Part shown: in pieces, positions 45,256 through 53,992 of the stretch
How the letters are laid out: the number at the start of each line of letters is the position of its first letter
Position numbering within the stretch: position 1 is the first letter of the stretch
Assembly: GCA_004791255.1 (NCBI GenBank)
Contig: SRUQ01000003.1
Span: 644,623 to 708,622, forward strand
Reading direction: 5' to 3'
Source: a bacterium M00.F.Ca.ET.205.01.1.1
GTDB taxonomy: Bacteria > Pseudomonadota > Alphaproteobacteria > Rhizobiales > Rhizobiaceae
Length of the DNA stretch: 64,000 nucleotides
Position numbers and translations under genes: made by a program
The notes under the pieces: generated by a model
What the model was told of the DNA's origin: nothing
The model's database searches: none
What the model saw: the letters and a program-made list of their open reading frames with translations, nothing else

Positions 45256-46278
45256 TCACGCCGCCAGCTTGCGCGTCGTTTCCAGCGCTTCTTGGACCGT
45301 GTCGAGAAACATCTCGGCGCAAGCCTTCCAGCTGTAGCGCATGGCGCGTTCCCGGGCCTGGGCGCGGTCGACGGTGAGAGCGGCGAGCGAGGCTTCGCGC
45401 AGGTCGTTGGAAACCGCGCCGCCAATGCCGTCGCCGACGATGTCGATCGGCCCGGTCACCGGATAGGCGGCGACCGGCGTGCCGCTGGCCAGCGCCTCGA
45501 TGATGACGTTGCCGAAGGTGTCGGTGCGGCTGGGGAAGACGAAGACGTCGGCGGAGGCGTAGATCTCGGCCAGTTCGTCATTGGGGCGATGGCCGAGGAA
45601 ATGCGCCTTGGGGTAGCGCGCCTTGAGTTTTGCCAATTCCGGGCCTTCGCCGACGATCACCTTGCTGCCGGGCAGGTCAAGGTCGAGGAAGGCCGAGAGG
45701 TTTTTTTCGATGGCGACGCGTCCGACGCAGAGGAAGACCGGTCCGGGGAAGCCGAGGTCTTTCCTCTTATCCGGCCGGAAATGATCGGTGTCGACGCCAC
45801 GGGTCCAGGGCCTCAGCTTGTTGAAGCCGCGGGACGAGAGATCATCGGCCAGCGACTGGGTGGCAACCAGCGTGCCCTGGCCGGAATTGTGGAAATCGCG
45901 CAGCCAGCGATAGGCCCAGCTTTCCGGCACCGGCAGGCGGGCGCTGAGATATTCGGGAAAGCGCGTGTGATAGCTGGTGGTGAACGGCCGGCCGGCATTG
46001 CGGCAGTAGCGCCGCGCCATGATGCCGAGCGGACCCTCGGTGACGATGTGGATATGGTCGGCCTTGTAGCCGTCGATGAGCCGCGCGACATGGCCGGGCG
46101 TGGTCAGCGCCAGGCGGATGTCGGGGTAGGTCGGCAAGGGCAAGGTGCGGAAAATGTTCGGCGTCAGGAACTCGACCGCGACGTCATAGGATTTCAGCGT
46201 TTCGGTCAGCCGCTCCAGCGTGTGGACGACGCCGTTGACTTGCGGGCGCCAGGCGTCGGTGACCATCAGGATGCGCAT
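45256..46278 (-). CDS. Glycosyltransferase family 4
   Basis: A 340-aa GT4, GT-B-fold transferase. The N-terminal acceptor domain starts RILMVTDAWRPQVNGVV. The C-terminal donor domain has FLCVGRVAIEKNLSAFLDL, VIVGEGPELAKL, and the nucleotide-sugar signature FVFPSRTDTFGNVIIEALASG with the EX7E glutamates. It is close to the SqdX/MgtA-type lipid glycosyltransferases. AAAGGG precedes the ATG at 46278. Donor and acceptor are unknown. Confidence 0.9.
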   Translation of the reverse strand: MRILMVTDAWRPQVNGVVHTLERLTETLKSYDVAVEFLTPNIFRTLPLPTYPDIRLALTTPGHVARLIDGYKADHIHIVTEGPLGIMARRYCRNAGRPFTTSYHTRFPEYLSARLPVPESWAYRWLRDFHNSGQGTLVATQSLADDLSSRGFNKLRPWTRGVDTDHFRPDKRKDLGFPGPVFLCVGRVAIEKNLSAFLDLDLPGSKVIVGEGPELAKLKARYPKAHFLGHRPNDELAEIYASADVFVFPSRTDTFGNVIIEALASGTPVAAYPVTGPIDIVGDGIGGAVSNDLREASLAALTVDRAQARERAMRYSWKACAEMFLDTVQEALETTRKLAA

Positions 46279-46480
46279 GGCTGCCCTTTGCTCTGGAGGT
46301 CGGCTGAGATCTTGAGGCGATGCCGGAACGGCGTCCACGCGCCAGCCCTCGCTTCACTCCAGCGCACCCGGGCGGGCACGGGCTCGAAGTGAGGCGGCAA
46401 GGACGAATCGAGTGCTGTCGCGCGCTTCATGCGCGCTCTTCACCATGATTTCATGACGTGCGGATGAAGCCTATCGCCGT

Positions 46481-47896
46481 CTAAGCCGGAACCCTGATGA
46501 CGGCGCGCAGGCCGCCGAGCGGGCTGTCGTCGAGCGCGATGTCGCCGCCATGGCTGCGGGCGATGTCGCGGGCGATCGACAGGCCGAGGCCCGTGCCGCT
46601 GGCGTCGAGATTGCGGGCCTCGTCAAGCCGCAGGAAAGGCTTGAACACGTCCTCGCGCCGATCGACCGGAATGCCCGGACCGTCGTCGTCGATGGTGACG
46701 ACGAGGAAGCCACGGCTGTGGTTGGCGTCGACCTCCACCGTCTTGGCATAGCGGAAGGCGTTGCCGATGACGTTGGACAGCAGCCTGGCGAAGGCATTCG
46801 GCCGCACATGCACGTTCGGGTCGCCGGAAAGCGTCGTCGACAGCTTGCATTTGCGCAAGGCGGCTTCCTCGCCGAGCTTCTGGAAATAGGCGTCGAGGTC
46901 GAAGCGTCCCGGGTCCTCCAGGGCTTCGCCACGGGCAAAGGCGAGATAGCCTTCGAGCATCGACTGCATGTCGTCGATGTCCTGGTCGAGGGCGGCCTTG
47001 GTTTCCGGCTTGCCGCCGGTCAGCGCCAGCTGCAGCTTGAAGCGGGTGAGGATGGTCCTCAAATCGTGGCTGACACCGGTCAGCATGGCGGTGCGCTGCT
47101 CGATCTGGCGCTCGATGCGCTCGCGCATCTGGATGAAGGCGAAGCCGGCGCGCCGCACCTCCTCGGCGCCGCGCGGGCGAAAATCGCGCGGCGTCGGCCG
47201 GCCCTTGCCGAAGCTTTCGGCGGCCTCGGCAAGCATCAGGATCGGGCGGATCTGGTTGCGCAGGAAGGGAATGGCGATCATCAGCAGCACCAGCGAGGTG
47301 CCGACCATCCAGATCAGGAAGATGTGGGTGTTCGAGGCGTAGGCCTGGCTGCGGCGCACGAAGACGCGCAGCACCTTGCTTTCGAGCTGCACGCGCACCT
47401 CGACGATGTTGGAATTGCCGACCGTGTCGATCCAGAACGGGCGGTTGATCTGGCGGGTGATCTCGGACGAGAGCACGTCGTCGAGGATCGAGAAGAACGG
47501 TTTTGGGCCGGGCGGTGGCAGCGGATCGGGCGGCAGGAGGTCGACCTTCAGCTGCATGCGGTCCTGGGCGATGCGGATGATGTTGGCGTAGTCGGCGTCG
47601 TGCGGGTAGGTCTCGATCATGTCGATGATGGCGGCGATGTCGCGCACGGTGGCTTGCGACAGGCGCTGCGTCACGGTCGCCCAGTGGCGCTCCATGAAAT
47701 CGAAGGCGACGACCGATTGCAGAAGGATCATCGGCGCGATGACGATGATCAGCGAGCGCGCATAGAGGCGCTTGGGCATATAGAGCGAAACGAGGCGCCA
47801 GAACCGGTTCCAGGCACGCGGTACCGCCTTGAGCAGCCGTGTCGCGCGCGTGCTCAAGCCGTCAGGTCCCGGCTGTTCCAGTTCCGTGGTCGCCAT
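46481..47896 (-). CDS. Sensor histidine kinase (EnvZ-like), partner of PetR
   Basis: A 471-aa kinase with two membrane helices (about 45-65 and 190-210) flanking a periplasmic domain, then HAMP, HisKA and HATPase. The phospho-acceptor is His about 276 in GVSHDLRTILTRF; the usual Pro after HDLRT is Ile here. N-box NVIGNAFRYA, G1 DDGPGIP and G2 GTGLGLSIA are intact. It starts 41 bp after petR and is the last gene of petP-petR-kinase. Confidence 0.93.
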   Translation of the reverse strand: MATTELEQPGPDGLSTRATRLLKAVPRAWNRFWRLVSLYMPKRLYARSLIIVIAPMILLQSVVAFDFMERHWATVTQRLSQATVRDIAAIIDMIETYPHDADYANIIRIAQDRMQLKVDLLPPDPLPPPGPKPFFSILDDVLSSEITRQINRPFWIDTVGNSNIVEVRVQLESKVLRVFVRRSQAYASNTHIFLIWMVGTSLVLLMIAIPFLRNQIRPILMLAEAAESFGKGRPTPRDFRPRGAEEVRRAGFAFIQMRERIERQIEQRTAMLTGVSHDLRTILTRFKLQLALTGGKPETKAALDQDIDDMQSMLEGYLAFARGEALEDPGRFDLDAYFQKLGEEAALRKCKLSTTLSGDPNVHVRPNAFARLLSNVIGNAFRYAKTVEVDANHSRGFLVVTIDDDGPGIPVDRREDVFKPFLRLDEARNLDASGTGLGLSIARDIARSHGGDIALDDSPLGGLRAVIRVPA

Positions 47897-47937
47897 TCAC
47901 CCTTTTCGCTCGTCCGTGGCCATCGGCCTGCGATAGT

Positions 47938-48657
47938 CTATTCCACACTCAGCCGATACCCAATACCGCGCACGGTCTGCAGCCAGACCGGATTGGACGG
48001 ATCGCGCTCGATCTTGCGGCGCAGCCGGTTGATCTGGACGTCGATGGTGCGCTCGCCGACCTCCGAATCGTCGCCGACGAGTTCGTGGCGCGGAATGGTC
48101 TCGCCGGCCCGCGCCGCGAAGATCGCCAGGATCTCCTGCTCACGGTCGGTCAGCTTCAGCGCCTCGCCGCCGCGCTTCAGTTCGCGCCGGGCGATCTGGA
48201 AGGTGTAGGGGCCGAAGACCAGCTGCTCGACCTTGGGCGTGGCCGCCGGGCCGCCACGGCGCAGGATGTTGTTGATGCGCAGGATCAACTCGCGCGGATC
48301 GAAGGGTTTCGGCAGATAGTCGTCGGCACCGGCCTCGAGGCCCAAGATGCGGCTGTCGGTTTCCGACAGCGCCGTCAGCATCAGGATCGGCACGTTCTTT
48401 TCGGCCCGCAGCGACTTCGTCAGGTCGACGCCCGTCTCGCCCGGCATCATGACATCGAGCACCAGAAGATCGAAGTCGAGGCCGGCAAGCTTGCGCCTGG
48501 CTTCGCCGGCATTGCCGGCGACAGTGACGCGAAAGCCGTTTTCGGTCAGATACTGCTTGAGAAGATTGCGGATACGGGTGTCGTCGTCGACCACCAGCAA
48601 ATGCGGCGCGTCGTCGTCCGGCGCTGCCGTCTGATCAGCCCGTTCAGTGCTCTCCAT
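47938..48657 (-). CDS. petR: OmpR-family response regulator PetR
   Basis: A 239-aa regulator with an N-terminal receiver (VVDDDTRIRNLL; phospho-acceptor Asp68 in LLVLDVMMPGETG; KPFDPREL) and a C-terminal winged helix (LTDREQEILAIFAARAGETI, then RTIDVQINRLRRKIE). The order MarR regulator then OmpR regulator matches petP-petR of Rhodobacter, where PetR is essential and linked to bc1 expression. Its start overlaps the 3' end of petP by 14 bp. Confidence 0.93.
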   Translation of the reverse strand: MESTERADQTAAPDDDAPHLLVVDDDTRIRNLLKQYLTENGFRVTVAGNAGEARRKLAGLDFDLLVLDVMMPGETGVDLTKSLRAEKNVPILMLTALSETDSRILGLEAGADDYLPKPFDPRELILRINNILRRGGPAATPKVEQLVFGPYTFQIARRELKRGGEALKLTDREQEILAIFAARAGETIPRHELVGDDSEVGERTIDVQINRLRRKIERDPSNPVWLQTVRGIGYRLSVE

Positions 48658-49177
48658 GGCTTTTCCCTGACATTTTTGCGGAACCAACGTCGATCTGCGC
48701 CCTCAGTTCCGGATTGACCATCGCTTCGAGGAAGCGTTCCACCAGGGCGCGTTCCGGGGCGCCGGTATCTTCCAATGCAGCATGGATGCGGCGTGACTGT
48801 GGCCGCGCCAGCGCCAGTGCCAGCGCGCGGCCCTTGGCCGTCGGATAGAGTTCGCGCTGGCGGCGGTCGCGCGGACCTTGCAGCTGCACCACATGGTCGG
48901 TGTCGATCAATTGCTTGAGCACGCGCGCCAGGCTCTGCTTGGTGATCTTGAGGACGTCGAGCAGTTCGGCAACCGTCAGGCCCGGCCTGCGGTTGACGAA
49001 GTGCAGCACCCGGTGGTGGGCGCGGCCGAAGCCGTAATCGGCCAGGATCTGGTCCGGGTCGGAGGTGAAGTCGCGATAGGCAAAGAAAAACAGTTCTATG
49101 ATGGCGAAGTCGATGCCATCCTCATCTGATATCGCCGTCCTGATCGGTTTTCCGGCAGCGGGGTTTCGATCCGTCAT
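48644..49177 (-). CDS. petP: MarR-family regulator PetP
   Basis: A 177-aa MarR protein. Winged-helix features are GFGRAHHRVLHFVNRRPGLT, LLDVLKITKQSLARVLKQL and the basic wing GPRDRRQRELYPTAKGR. The gene order and sequence fit PetP, the partner of PetR in Rhodobacter. ATG at 49177 has GGAG five bases upstream; the frame stays open for over 1 kb further upstream but that part is an antisense shadow of ilvE. An inverted repeat sits 25 bp before the start. Confidence 0.9.
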   Translation of the reverse strand: MTDRNPAAGKPIRTAISDEDGIDFAIIELFFFAYRDFTSDPDQILADYGFGRAHHRVLHFVNRRPGLTVAELLDVLKITKQSLARVLKQLIDTDHVVQLQGPRDRRQRELYPTAKGRALALALARPQSRRIHAALEDTGAPERALVERFLEAMVNPELRAQIDVGSAKMSGKSHGEH

Positions 49178-49201
49178 CTTTTCTCCAGGCGCGAGGCAGA
49201 T

Positions 49202-49222
49202 TATGTCAGTACTATTGACGTA
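49202..49222. promoter_or_regulatory. Inverted repeat upstream of petP
   Basis: TATGTCA (49202-49208), 7-nt AT-rich spacer, TGACGTA (49216-49222); 6 of 7 positions are symmetric. It is the only clear dyad in the 258-bp petP/ilvE region, and a plausible PetP autoregulatory site. Confidence 0.4.
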
Positions 49223-49435
49223 ATTTCCCTGCAATGGTAATTTTTGACAAGCTTTTGGGCGGATTGCGACCGAAAAGGCAAGCCAGGCCGGTTTTTCCGG
49301 AACTTCCTGAGTTTGCCAGAGCGCAATTATCCGCCTACGCTTCGAGACATCGGCCGGCGTCTCCACCACATGGCGCGGCCAAAAAGAACACGCAACGACA
49401 CAATATTTGCGGGCCGCGGCCCGCGGGAGGTTACC

Positions 49436-50329
49436 ATGGCATCCGTTCCCTTCGATCAGCTGGACGGCTTTATCTGGATGAACGGCGAGTTCGTTCCGTG
49501 GGGCGAGGCCAAGGTCCATGTGCTGACCCACGGCCTGCACTATGCCAGCGCGGTCTTCGAGGGCGAGCGCGCCTATGGCGGCGAGATATTCAAGCTCAAC
49601 GAACACACCGAGCGCCTGCATGAATCGGCGCGGCTGCTCGGCTTCAAGATTCCCTATTCGGTGGCCGAGCTCAACGACGCCTCGACCACGCTCCTGAAGA
49701 AGCAGGGGTTCAAGGACGCCTATGTCAGGCCGATCGCCTGGCGCGGCAGCGAGCAGATGGGCGTTTCGGCGCAGAACAACCGCATCAACTGCGCCATCGC
49801 CATCTGGCAATGGCCGAGCTATTTCGACCCGGCGCAGAAACTGAAGGGCATCCGCCTCGACGTGGCCGAATGGCGCCGGCCCGACCCGCGCACGGCGCCG
49901 TCTCGGTCGAAGGCCGCCGGCCTTTACATGATCTGCACCATGTCCAAGCATGCCGCCGAGGCCAAGGGTTATGCCGACGCCATGATGCTCGACTGGCGCG
50001 GCCAGGTCGCCGAAGCAACCGGCGCCAACATCTTCTTCGTCAAGGACGGCAAGATCCATACGCCGAAGCCCGATTGCTTCCTCGACGGCATCACCCGCCG
50101 CACGGTCATTGGCCTCGCCAGGGATCGCGGTCTCGAAGTCATCGAACGCGCCATCCTGCCGGAAGAACTGGAAGGTTTCGAGCAATGTTTCCTGACCGGA
50201 ACGGCGGCCGAAGTAACGCCGGTTTCCGAGATCGGACCTTACCGATTCGAGGTTGGTGAAATCGCCAAGAACCTTATGAACGACTATTCTGCGGCCGTTC
50301 AGCCGAAGCACGCGATCGCCGCAGAATAA
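49436..50329 (+). CDS. ilvE: Branched-chain amino-acid aminotransferase
   Basis: A 297-aa fold-type IV PLP transaminase that makes Val, Leu and Ile from their keto acids. The N-terminal WMNGEFVPWGEAKVHVLTHG and GLHYASAVFEGERAY are diagnostic of IlvE. The PLP lysine is K159 in SRSKAAGLYM, and the phosphate-binding segments are GQVAEATGANIFFV and TGTAAEVTPV. GGGAGG stands five bases before the ATG. It is a single gene, divergent from petP and followed by a terminator. Confidence 0.94.
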   Translation: MASVPFDQLDGFIWMNGEFVPWGEAKVHVLTHGLHYASAVFEGERAYGGEIFKLNEHTERLHESARLLGFKIPYSVAELNDASTTLLKKQGFKDAYVRPIAWRGSEQMGVSAQNNRINCAIAIWQWPSYFDPAQKLKGIRLDVAEWRRPDPRTAPSRSKAAGLYMICTMSKHAAEAKGYADAMMLDWRGQVAEATGANIFFVKDGKIHTPKPDCFLDGITRRTVIGLARDRGLEVIERAILPEELEGFEQCFLTGTAAEVTPVSEIGPYRFEVGEIAKNLMNDYSAAVQPKHAIAAE

Positions 50330-50356
50330 CGATAGTCACAGCTTTTCCGGCAAGCA

Positions 50357-50384
50357 GGGGCGGTTTTCGGGCCGCCCCTTTTAT
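50357..50384 (+). terminator. Intrinsic terminator after ilvE
   Basis: GGGGCGG (50357-50363), 8-nt loop, CCGCCCC (50372-50378), then TTTTATTT. Confidence 0.88.
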
Positions 50385-50474
50385 TTCAGCGTTTGTGCAT
50401 TTGACTTTCGTCCAATTCAGTATCCTCATCGTGCAGTCGGCCCGGGAGGCTGGCGCTATGGAGGGACAGGTAAC

Positions 50475-50792
50475 ATGGACATGAACACGCTTCTTCCGAT
50501 CATCATTCAGATTATTGCAGGCATCGCCGGCGGCCAAGCGGTGGGTGCCGCAATCAAGACGGCGGCGATGGGGCAGCTTCCCAAAATTCTCGGCGGTGCC
50601 ATCGGCGGCGTCGGCGGCGCGGCGATCCTGGGTAGCCTGCTCGGCAGCGGCGCGGTCGATCCGGCAGCGGCAGCAGCCGCGACGAGCGGCCTGGGCAGCG
50701 CGCTCAACCTCAACAATATTCTCGGCGGCGCCGGCGGCGGTGCGATCCTGACCGGCATTCTCGGCGCGGTCATGGGCGCCATGAAGAAGTAA
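50475..50792 (+). CDS. Small Gly/Ala-rich membrane protein
   Basis: A 105-aa hydrophobic protein with Gly-zipper-like segments: IAGIAGGQAVGAAI, GGAIGGVGGAAILGSLLG and GGAGGGAILTGILGAVMG. It looks like a two- or three-helix membrane protein with glycine packing motifs. No family is recognised with confidence, though similar proteins are common in rhizobia. It is a single-gene unit with its own strong terminator. Confidence 0.75.
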   Translation: MDMNTLLPIIIQIIAGIAGGQAVGAAIKTAAMGQLPKILGGAIGGVGGAAILGSLLGSGAVDPAAAAAATSGLGSALNLNNILGGAGGGAILTGILGAVMGAMKK

Positions 50793-50813
50793 GCCTGCAA
50801 TCTCGGGCTGGCA

Positions 50814-50844
50814 AAATGGGCGGCTTCGGCTGCCCATTTCTTTT
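50814..50844 (+). terminator. Intrinsic terminator with UUCG tetraloop
   Basis: AAATGGGCGGC, TTCG loop, GCTGCCCATTT (one G-U pair), then CTTTT; 22 bp past the stop codon of the Gly-rich protein. Confidence 0.9.
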
Positions 50845-50926
50845 GGACATGCACTGTCTGTGTTTGTGCAGTGGACGGTTCTCGCAGACACCTCTACATG
50901 ATCGCCAAGACACCGAAAGGACGATC

Positions 50927-51565
50927 ATGGGTCAGCTCAATGCCGGCATCGTGCCGGTCACACCGTTCCAGCAGAATTGCACCATCCTGTTCGACATGGA
51001 TGACAAGCATGGCGTCGTCGTCGATCCGGGCGGCGACATCGACAAGGTGCTGGCGGTGCTGAAGGACAATGCGATCACGGCGGGCGCGATCTGGATCACG
51101 CATGGCCATATCGACCATGCCGGGGGCGCCATGGAGCTGAAGGAAGCGCTCGGCATCGACATCGTTGGCCCGCATGAAGCCGACAAGATGTTGCTCGACA
51201 ATCTGGAGAACCAGGGCAGGCGCTACGGTATTGAGGGGTCGCGCAACTGCGTGCCGGACCGGTTCCTCACCGAAGGTGAAACCGTCTCGTTCGGCCAGCA
51301 TCTGTTCGACGTGCTGCATTGCCCCGGCCATGCGCCCGGCCATGTCGTCTATTACAACCGCGCGGCCAAATTCGCCCATGTCGGCGACGTGCTGTTTCGC
51401 GGTTCGGTCGGCCGTACCGACCTGCCGGGCGGTGACCATGCGGCGCTGATCGCCTCGATCAAGGGCAAGCTGCTGCCGCTCGGCGATGACGTCGGCTTCA
51501 TCTGCGGTCACGGACCTGGCGGCCGGTTTGGCGAGGAGCGAAGGACGAATCCGTTTCTCACTTAA
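50927..51565 (+). CDS. Metallo-beta-lactamase-fold hydrolase (glyoxalase II-like)
   Basis: A 212-aa MBL-fold hydrolase. The metal motif is THGHIDHAGG (H59, H61, D63, H64); further ligands are in HCPGHAPGHVVYY and GDVLFRGSVGRTDLPGGD, with the last His in FICGHGPGGRFGEER. The sequence is close to the YcbL-type glyoxalase II family that hydrolyses S-lactoylglutathione-like thioesters. AAAGG lies before ATG 50927. A bidirectional terminator follows. Confidence 0.93.
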   Translation: MGQLNAGIVPVTPFQQNCTILFDMDDKHGVVVDPGGDIDKVLAVLKDNAITAGAIWITHGHIDHAGGAMELKEALGIDIVGPHEADKMLLDNLENQGRRYGIEGSRNCVPDRFLTEGETVSFGQHLFDVLHCPGHAPGHVVYYNRAAKFAHVGDVLFRGSVGRTDLPGGDHAALIASIKGKLLPLGDDVGFICGHGPGGRFGEERRTNPFLT

Positions 51566-51618
51566 GCTACTGGCGTGGCGCCGGCCTCGAAGAGGTCCGA
51601 CACGGTCGAGCAGAACAA

Positions 51619-51657
51619 CAAAAAAGCGCTGGCCTTGCGGTCAGCGCTTTTTTTATT
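51619..51657. terminator. Bidirectional intrinsic terminator
   Basis: AAAGCGCTGGCC and GGTCAGCGCTTT (one mismatch, a G-U pair in RNA) around TTGC, with A-run before and a seven-T run after. It lies between the convergent MBL hydrolase and BA14K genes. Confidence 0.88.
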
Positions 51658-51702
51658 TGGGGCAGGGAAGCCCTAAGCGCTTTCGCGCTTTGACGTTTGC
51701 AC

Positions 51703-52137
51703 TCAGTTCGCAGTGCAGAAATGCTGTTCGCCGTCATTGCCGGTGAAGGTACCGGTGCGGGCGTTGAAGGTGCGGTAGCGGTCCGAGCAGTAGTCGTACC
51801 AGTCACGCGTCCACGGCTCGGCATAACGGTCGGCATAGACCACCTGCGGCTCGGCATAGTAACGGCGGACCGGAGCCGGGCGCACCACTACGTCACGGTC
51901 GTAGCCGTCATCGTAGTAGCGGTCAGCGTAGGGCGGGGGCTGGTCATTGGCCAACGCGCCACCGATCAGCGCGCCGGCGGCGAGGCCAAGCACGCCGGCG
52001 GCGATGGCGTCGCCGTTGCCGTGATGGCCGTGATGATGCCAGCGGCCCCAGTCATCGGCGTTGGCCGCGGGCAGGGTCGCGAACGTGGCAGCGGCCAGTG
52101 CGGCCGACAGCACGGCGGTCTTGAAAATTCGGTTCAT
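51703..52137 (-). CDS. BA14K-family exported protein
   Basis: A 144-aa exported protein with a signal peptide (1 to about 26), a His/Gly-rich segment and Gly-zipper (AAGVLGLAAGALIGGALA), then a Tyr/Arg-rich region and the C-terminal BA14K motif DYCSDRYRTFNARTGTFTG followed by a terminal Cys. BA14K is a Brucella immunogen with lectin-like behaviour; rhizobial members are exported. ATG at 52137 gives the signal peptide; the longer open frame upstream is not supported. Confidence 0.88.
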   Translation of the reverse strand: MNRIFKTAVLSAALAAATFATLPAANADDWGRWHHHGHHGNGDAIAAGVLGLAAGALIGGALANDQPPPYADRYYDDGYDRDVVVRPAPVRRYYAEPQVVYADRYAEPWTRDWYDYCSDRYRTFNARTGTFTGNDGEQHFCTAN

Positions 52138-52317
52138 CTTGGTCTCCTTCGTACCGGTCCGTGCGTTTTTGCGGGGATGCGGTCCGGCTTTACCCAAGAC
52201 TAATATGCGACCGTGGCTGAACGGGGGCTGAACAAATCTTTGCGTGGTCGGGCCGCGAGCACCAAACCAAAGATGACGCGCTCCGGCCTGCCGGAGCCGG
52301 CGCAATCTGAAGCCGGC

Positions 52318-52530
52318 TCAGCCGATCGACAGGTTGACCGCCTTCGGTCCCTTGCCGCGCTTGTCCGGCTCGGTGTCGAATGTCACTTTCTGCCCATCCT
52401 CAAGACCGGGAAGACCCGACGCCTGCACGGCCGAAATGTGGACGAAGACATCCTTCGCGCCATCATCCGGTGTGATGAAGCCGAAGCCTTTGGCATGATT
52501 GAAGAATTTGACGGTGCCGGTCTGCGGCAT
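52318..52530 (-). CDS. Cold-shock protein (CspA family), copy 1
   Basis: A 70-aa single cold-shock domain with both RNA-binding motifs, GFGFITP (RNP1) and DVFVHIS (RNP2). ATG at 52530 has AAAGGAG six bases upstream; seven extra in-frame codons before it are discarded. It is one of two adjacent, co-oriented paralogues that differ at about a third of positions. A GC hairpin (52280-52297, GCTCCGGC-CT-GCCGGAGC) lies downstream and may end the transcript. Confidence 0.95.
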   Translation of the reverse strand: MPQTGTVKFFNHAKGFGFITPDDGAKDVFVHISAVQASGLPGLEDGQKVTFDTEPDKRGKGPKAVNLSIG

Positions 52531-52657
52531 GGGAAGCTCCTTTGATCCCATAAACTCCAGTCTCGGGCCGGCAAATGCCCGAGTGGAAATTTGTCCTTTA
52601 TTTTAGCGTCATCGGCAAGAGAAAGTTTTGCGGGCACTTATGCTGCGCCGCACTATG

Positions 52658-52690
52658 AAAAAAGCGCGACGAAAACCGCCGCGCCTTTAT
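52658..52690 (-). terminator. Intrinsic terminator after cold-shock copy 2
   Basis: On the minus strand AAAGGCGCG and CGCGCTTT pair across a ~12-nt loop with a one-base bulge, followed by TTTTTT. It lies 83 bp past the stop codon at 52773 and separates the two cold-shock genes into independent units. Confidence 0.7.
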
Positions 52691-52772
52691 AAATTCGATT
52701 GTCTCCCCAGCCGCCGCTCAAGGCCCTGGGGTCAGCTGCGCACAACCGCTGGATGTGCGAGGTGGCGCTGGC

Positions 52773-52985
52773 TCAGGCCGCGCGCAGGTTGACCGCCTTC
52801 GGGCCCTTGCCCATGCGGTCCGGCTCGACGTCGAAGGTGACCTTCTGGCCATCGACGAGCGTGCGCAGGCCCGAGGCCTCGATCGCGGAAATATGGACGA
52901 ACACGTCCTTGGCGCCGCCGTCGGGCGTGATGAAACCGAAGCCTTTGGTCGCATTGAAGAATTTAACGGTGCCGGTCTGGGCCAT
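52773..52985 (-). CDS. Cold-shock protein (CspA family), copy 2
   Basis: A 70-aa single cold-shock domain: GFGFITP (RNP1) and DVFVHIS (RNP2). GGAG lies before ATG 52985. Its long 5' region (over 200 bp with no other gene on this strand) would suit the structured leader typical of cold-shock mRNAs, though I cannot define a structure. Confidence 0.95.
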   Translation of the reverse strand: MAQTGTVKFFNATKGFGFITPDGGAKDVFVHISAIEASGLRTLVDGQKVTFDVEPDRMGKGPKAVNLRAA

Positions 52986-53563
52986 TGGGGAAACTCCTTC
53001 ACCCGTTCAGTCTTTGGTGGTCCTGCCCGCCACCTGGCGTCGAGGGCAGTTCCCGGTGGTTGCTTCGGCAGTCATGCATTGGCGCATGGTCGAACCCCCC
53101 GCCGAAAACGGGGCCGTCAGAGATTCACAGTATCGGGGAAAGGTCGTCCAAAACGTTCCGCTCTCCGGGTCGCAAATGCCCGAACACGGAATTTATCGCA
53201 CGGAAACGTGAAGGTTGCAAGATCGCGCCGCGGGGTCGCCCAAATGGGCGCATCCCGACGCAAAAATCGACAGATCCGAGCGTCGACGGGCCGCAGATAG
53301 GCTCCGTTGCCGAAGCGGTCATCGGTCCACAGGTGCGATCACGCATGGGCCAGAGGCAGCGGCGGCAGGCGGCACAACCAGCGCCGCTGCAATTCCTGGC
53401 GCCGTTCTCCACCAAAACGGATGCGCAAGGGTTGCGTTTGGCAATGGAATGGCGAGGATCGAAAAAAAGGCAGCAGATTTGAGCCGGGTTTCCATGAATG
53501 TCGTTGGCAGCAAGTGCAAGGCACTCTTGGCAGACGGGCATTGGAACGGCGATCGAGGAAGAC
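52986..53563. other. Intergenic region cold-shock copy 2 / Kazal lipoprotein
   Basis: About 580 bp between divergent genes. All open frames in it are short, overlap one another and lack good starts. It should contain the long leader of the cold-shock gene and both promoters. I see no tRNA, terminator or repeat. Confidence 0.4.
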
Positions 53564-53986
53564 ATGATCATGCGGTTTATTGCTTCTATAGTCTCGCGGC
53601 GGGGGGTTGCCATCCTATTCCTGTCGGCAATTCTCGCCGCCTGCACCGTCGTCGTCGATGACGGGCCTGGCCCACGGCCGCGCCCGCCGAGGCCCGAACC
53701 GCAATTCTGCACCAAACAATATGAGCCGGTTTGCGCCCGGCGCGGCGGCGACCGCCAGACCTTCGCCAATGCCTGTCTTGCCGACCGCGCCGGCTACCGC
53801 ATCGTGCGCGATGGTCCTTGCCGGGATGGTGGTGGCGGTGGCGGTGGCGGTGACGAGGAGCAGACATTCTGTACCCGTGAATATGCGCCGGTCTGCGCTC
53901 GCCGGCATGGAGAGATGCGGACTTTCCCCAACGCCTGCGAAGCCCGCGCCTCGGACTACCGCGTCGTCGGCGACGGGCCTTGCTGA
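53564..53986 (+). CDS. Lipoprotein with two Kazal-type inhibitor domains
   Basis: A 140-aa lipoprotein: signal peptide, lipobox LAAC (Cys about 27), an Arg/Pro-rich linker and two Kazal-like repeats. Each repeat follows C-x3-Y-x-PVCARR...T(F)xNACxA...C (FCTKQYEPVCARRGGDRQTF and FCTREYAPVCARRHGEMRTF), separated by a Gly8 linker. Kazal domains inhibit serine proteases; bacterial ones are rare and mostly exported. ATG 53564 (GAGGA four bases upstream) or 53570 are both possible. Confidence 0.85.
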   Translation: MIMRFIASIVSRRGVAILFLSAILAACTVVVDDGPGPRPRPPRPEPQFCTKQYEPVCARRGGDRQTFANACLADRAGYRIVRDGPCRDGGGGGGGGDEEQTFCTREYAPVCARRHGEMRTFPNACEARASDYRVVGDGPC

Positions 53987-53992
53987 GTTTCT

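Noticed and set aside
46420..46436. GCGCGC-TTCAT-GCGCGC hairpin after the histidine kinase
   Set aside because: Only six G-C pairs, no T-run, and such runs occur often at this GC content.
49178..50311. Upstream extension of the petP frame over ilvE
   Set aside because: Antisense to ilvE; petP has a normal start with GGAG at 49177.
50401..50426. TTGACT...TATCCT before the Gly-rich protein
   Set aside because: The spacer is only 14 bp, too short for a confident promoter call.
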